Source: Prevotellaceae bacterium UBA1746 (GTDB taxonomy: Bacteria; Bacteroidota; Bacteroidia; Bacteroidales; Bacteroidaceae). Taken from it: DNA of 64,000 bases. The notes beneath the pieces were generated by a model that did no database searches, had not been told where the DNA came from, and saw only the letters and a program-made list of their open reading frames with translations. The position numbers and the translations under genes were made by a program. Positions 62,076 to 64,000 of the stretch are shown here, piece after piece (position 1 is the first letter of the stretch; each line of letters begins with the position of its first letter). The stretch is taken from assembly GCA_905369775.1 (NCBI GenBank), contig CAJPJR010000006.1:4353-68352 (forward strand), written 5' to 3'.

Positions 62076-62114
62076 TTTTTGCCTACTTTCGGTGTGAGTA
62101 ATGAAAGCATTTCG

Positions 62115-62122
62115 TAACTTTG
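62115..62122 (+). promoter_or_regulatory. -7 box of the exporter gene
   Basis: TAACTTTG, 26 bases before the start codon; no convincing -33 at the standard distance. Confidence 0.55.
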
Positions 62123-62147
62123 TCTTCTACTCGATAAGTTATTCCCT

Positions 62148-63500
62148 ATGGCAGCTACTACGATAAAAACAGACCAGCGGCATTTATATCGAAAGCTCAA
62201 CATTCTGGTTAAGGTGGGCATCATTTTGATGGAAAGTGCAGCAGACAGCAACCGGATCATTCGCAATATGCGCAGAGTTGCGGCATTTTTGGGGTTGGAC
62301 AATGACAATTTGCACATAGACATCCTATACGGAACAGTCAAGGTCAGCTATTGTGACGAAACGCATTCGTTCAGCCGGTTTGTTCATTCTGACAAATACA
62401 CCATCAATATGAAGGTGTTGGCCGATGTGAGCCAGCTCTCATGGAAAGCCATCCGTGAAGACGAATCGATAAAATCGTTTGAGCGGAAATTGAGCGACCC
62501 AACTTTGACGCAACCCGACTATCCGGCATGGGGGGTCACGCTGGGTGCCGCTCTGGGCAGTGGAGGATTTGCAGTTCTGTTCGGGGGAGACTGGCCTTCA
62601 TTCATTCCGGCTGCGATTTCAGGCTTTGTCGGCTTCACGGTGCGCCATTTTATGTTGACCAACCGCTTCAATTTCTATATGGTGACGGCGCTCACCGCGT
62701 TCATTGCCACGCTCACCGCTTGGTTGATGTTCCTCCTTCTGCCCGAAGGGTTCACGAAATGCCCCTACCATCCTTTCCTTTGTAGTGCTTTGTTCCTGGT
62801 ACCCGGAGTAGCCCTGATCAATTTCCTTGACGACATGCTCGACAACTATTTGCTCGTCGGACTGGCGCGCCTGGGGAATGCCGCCTTGCAAATTGCATCA
62901 ATGACCTTCGGCATCGTATTGGCCGTGAGTGTGTGTGGGGTGACCAATTTTTTGGGCAATTTGAGCATGCAACCCATCATTTCTTATTGGGAAGCTGCGA
63001 TCGTGACCGGCATTTCTGCCATGGGGTTCGGCATGATCTTCAATGTTCCCAGGCGTTCCCTTCCCATTGTAGCTCTTCTTGGAGTGTTAGGCATGTGCCT
63101 TCGCAATTTTATTGCCTTTGATTTGCACCAAGGACTCATACTTGGTTCTTTGGCGGGCGCAACGCTCATTTCATTGTTGGCTGTGCGTTTCGTACATGCA
63201 ACGAGAAGTCCTAACCACGTCCTGACTATACCCGGTGTCATACCGATGGTTCCGGGAATCTTGATGTATCGAGGGATTTTTGGCTTCGTGCATCTCGGCA
63301 CAGACGCGACAGAATTTATGAGTGCTTTTGGCAATCTCTTGAATGCGGGCTTGATCGTCTTGTGTCTCTCCATTGGAGTAGCCACACCGAACATCTTTGT
63401 TCGTCGTTGGATCGCGAAAAGACGAAGAGAAGAGCTCAATGCACTGATTGCAGAGCGGAGGAAGAGAGGAAAATTTGTGGATTTGGCCGATTTTGCGTGA
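62148..63500 (+). CDS. ThrE-type threonine/serine exporter
   Basis: 450 residues. The N-terminal ThrE domain (about 15-270) has a soluble start (ILMESAADSNRIIRNMRRVA) and about five membrane helices; LVPGVALINFLDDMLDNYLLVGLARL is the diagnostic block (shown for recognition of P-G-x5-D-D). The C-terminal ThrE_2 domain (about 300-430) has the second block GVIPMVPGILMYRGIF. In many bacteria these are separate proteins (YjjP and YjjB); here they are fused. Exports Thr or Ser or related solutes across the inner membrane. Confidence 0.9.
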   Translation: MAATTIKTDQRHLYRKLNILVKVGIILMESAADSNRIIRNMRRVAAFLGLDNDNLHIDILYGTVKVSYCDETHSFSRFVHSDKYTINMKVLADVSQLSWKAIREDESIKSFERKLSDPTLTQPDYPAWGVTLGAALGSGGFAVLFGGDWPSFIPAAISGFVGFTVRHFMLTNRFNFYMVTALTAFIATLTAWLMFLLLPEGFTKCPYHPFLCSALFLVPGVALINFLDDMLDNYLLVGLARLGNAALQIASMTFGIVLAVSVCGVTNFLGNLSMQPIISYWEAAIVTGISAMGFGMIFNVPRRSLPIVALLGVLGMCLRNFIAFDLHQGLILGSLAGATLISLLAVRFVHATRSPNHVLTIPGVIPMVPGILMYRGIFGFVHLGTDATEFMSAFGNLLNAGLIVLCLSIGVATPNIFVRRWIAKRRREELNALIAERRKRGKFVDLADFA

Positions 63501-63647
63501 CGACTTTCCCGGGAGGCGTGCTTTTGGATGAAAAGCTCGCCTCCTTTTTCTTATGCCGAATATCGACGAAACGGGTGATTCTGCAATATGATGAGATTGC
63601 AAATCCGCGGGTTTTGAGAAAAAACTGGGACTTTTTTCGCGAAACCC

Positions 63648-63678
63648 TTGGAGTTTTCGGAAGAACACCGTACTTTTG
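63648..63678 (+). promoter_or_regulatory. rRNA operon promoter
   Basis: TTG (63648-63650), 20 bases, TACTTTTG (63671-63678). The leader of about 215 bases to the 16S start contains the hairpin TACTTG-TTTT-CAAGTA (about 63780) and ATCTCTTGTGAGAT (about 63812). 63501-63647 holds no gene. Confidence 0.6.
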
Positions 63679-63901
63679 CACTCGCAATCGGGAAGCAACG
63701 CTAACCAACAAGATTGCAGCGATAATTTGACTTACTTACATAAACGAATCAAGGAAGATATAAGAACAACGAAGCATTTACTTGTTTTCAAGTAGGTGCT
63801 CGGGTAATGAATGATCTCTTGTGAGATTGTTATTGCTAACGTCAATCTACGATTCAATGGATACGACATTCTGAAACAGAAAACAAACAAATATCATATT
63901 T

Positions 63902-64000
63902 ACAATGAAGAGTTTGATCCTGGCTCAGGATGAACGCTAGCTACAGGCTTAACACATGCAAGTCGAGGGGCAGCGGGTTGAAAGCTTGCTTTCAATGCCG
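63902..64000 (+). rRNA. rrs: 16S ribosomal RNA, 5' end only
   Basis: AGAGTTTGATCCTGGCTCAG (63910-63929) is the universal 5' site; GATGAACGCTAGCTACAGGC and CACATGCAAGTCGAG follow, a Bacteroidales-type start. The first variable region contains GAAAGCTTGCTTTC. The start position is placed by alignment to the usual 5' end. The gene runs off the window. Confidence 0.98.

Overview
This 64-kb window is a chromosomal segment of a G+C-rich member of the order Bacteroidales. The evidence is the recurring promoter form TTTG-N18..20-TAnnTTTG, the near absence of Shine-Dalgarno sequences, the gene families (DUF4421, surface lipoproteins with a CKDYDDD start, TonB receptor plus lipoprotein pairs, short AMP nucleosidase) and the first 99 bases of a 16S rRNA gene at the right edge. 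An oral or gut Prevotella/Alloprevotella-like relative is plausible, but the genus cannot be fixed from what is here. No insertion sequence, prophage, CRISPR array or tRNA was seen.

Layout. 1-6 kb: membrane protein plus winged-helix regulator, a hairpin repeat element, nitroreductase, dnaX, slyD, aroC. 6-11 kb: a probable small RNA, then a minus-strand block (endonuclease/exonuclease/phosphatase protein, rlmH, C4 zinc-ribbon coiled-coil protein, Nif3-like protein). 10.1-11.2 kb: a local duplication of the Nif3 promoter and the tail of a GH27 gene, enclosing a 59-aa zinc-ribbon/membrane protein. 11-15.5 kb: two tandem GH27 glycosidases. 15.7-16.1 kb: a second copy of the hairpin element. 16.4-18.2 kb: AMP nucleosidase and holA. 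18.3-20 kb: a large gene-free, partly AT-rich region. 20-23 kb: HTH regulator, HsdR-N protein, SemiSWEET transporter, FKBP, DUF421.

23-25.5 kb: a tryptophan locus with a complete attenuator (promoter, 20-aa leader peptide with Trp-Trp, antiterminator and terminator) controlling only trpB and a glutamine amidotransferase; trpE, D, C, F and A are absent from the locus. 25.6-30 kb: YfcE and Cof hydrolases, then minus-strand YjjG, uracil-glycosylase-like and alpha/beta hydrolase genes. 30-35 kb: NlpE-like lipoprotein, LOG, mutY, GNAT, and a peroxide-defence pair (glutathione peroxidase, OhrR). 35-43 kb: recQ, glnS, a TPR protein and a GH20 hexosaminidase. 42.8-47.4 kb: a TonB receptor/beta-propeller lipoprotein pair and a frameshifted lipoprotein. 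47.5-50.6 kb: the operon fmt-aguA-aguB (putrescine from agmatine). 50.8-54.3 kb: tig-clpP-clpX. 54.7-57.7 kb: a 5'-nucleotidase-like protein and DUF4421. 58-61.3 kb: a very strongly codon-biased 1106-aa surface lipoprotein. 61.4-63.5 kb: a lipoprotein and a ThrE-type exporter. 63.6-64 kb: rRNA promoter, leader and 16S start.

The items most worth follow-up are the paired-arm intergenic elements (825-1165 and 15743-16083), the retained trp attenuator on a two-gene operon, the duplicated promoter with its embedded zinc-ribbon gene, the orphan promoter-terminator pair at 6177-6320, and two degenerate arrays of about 21-bp units next to aroC and trpB.
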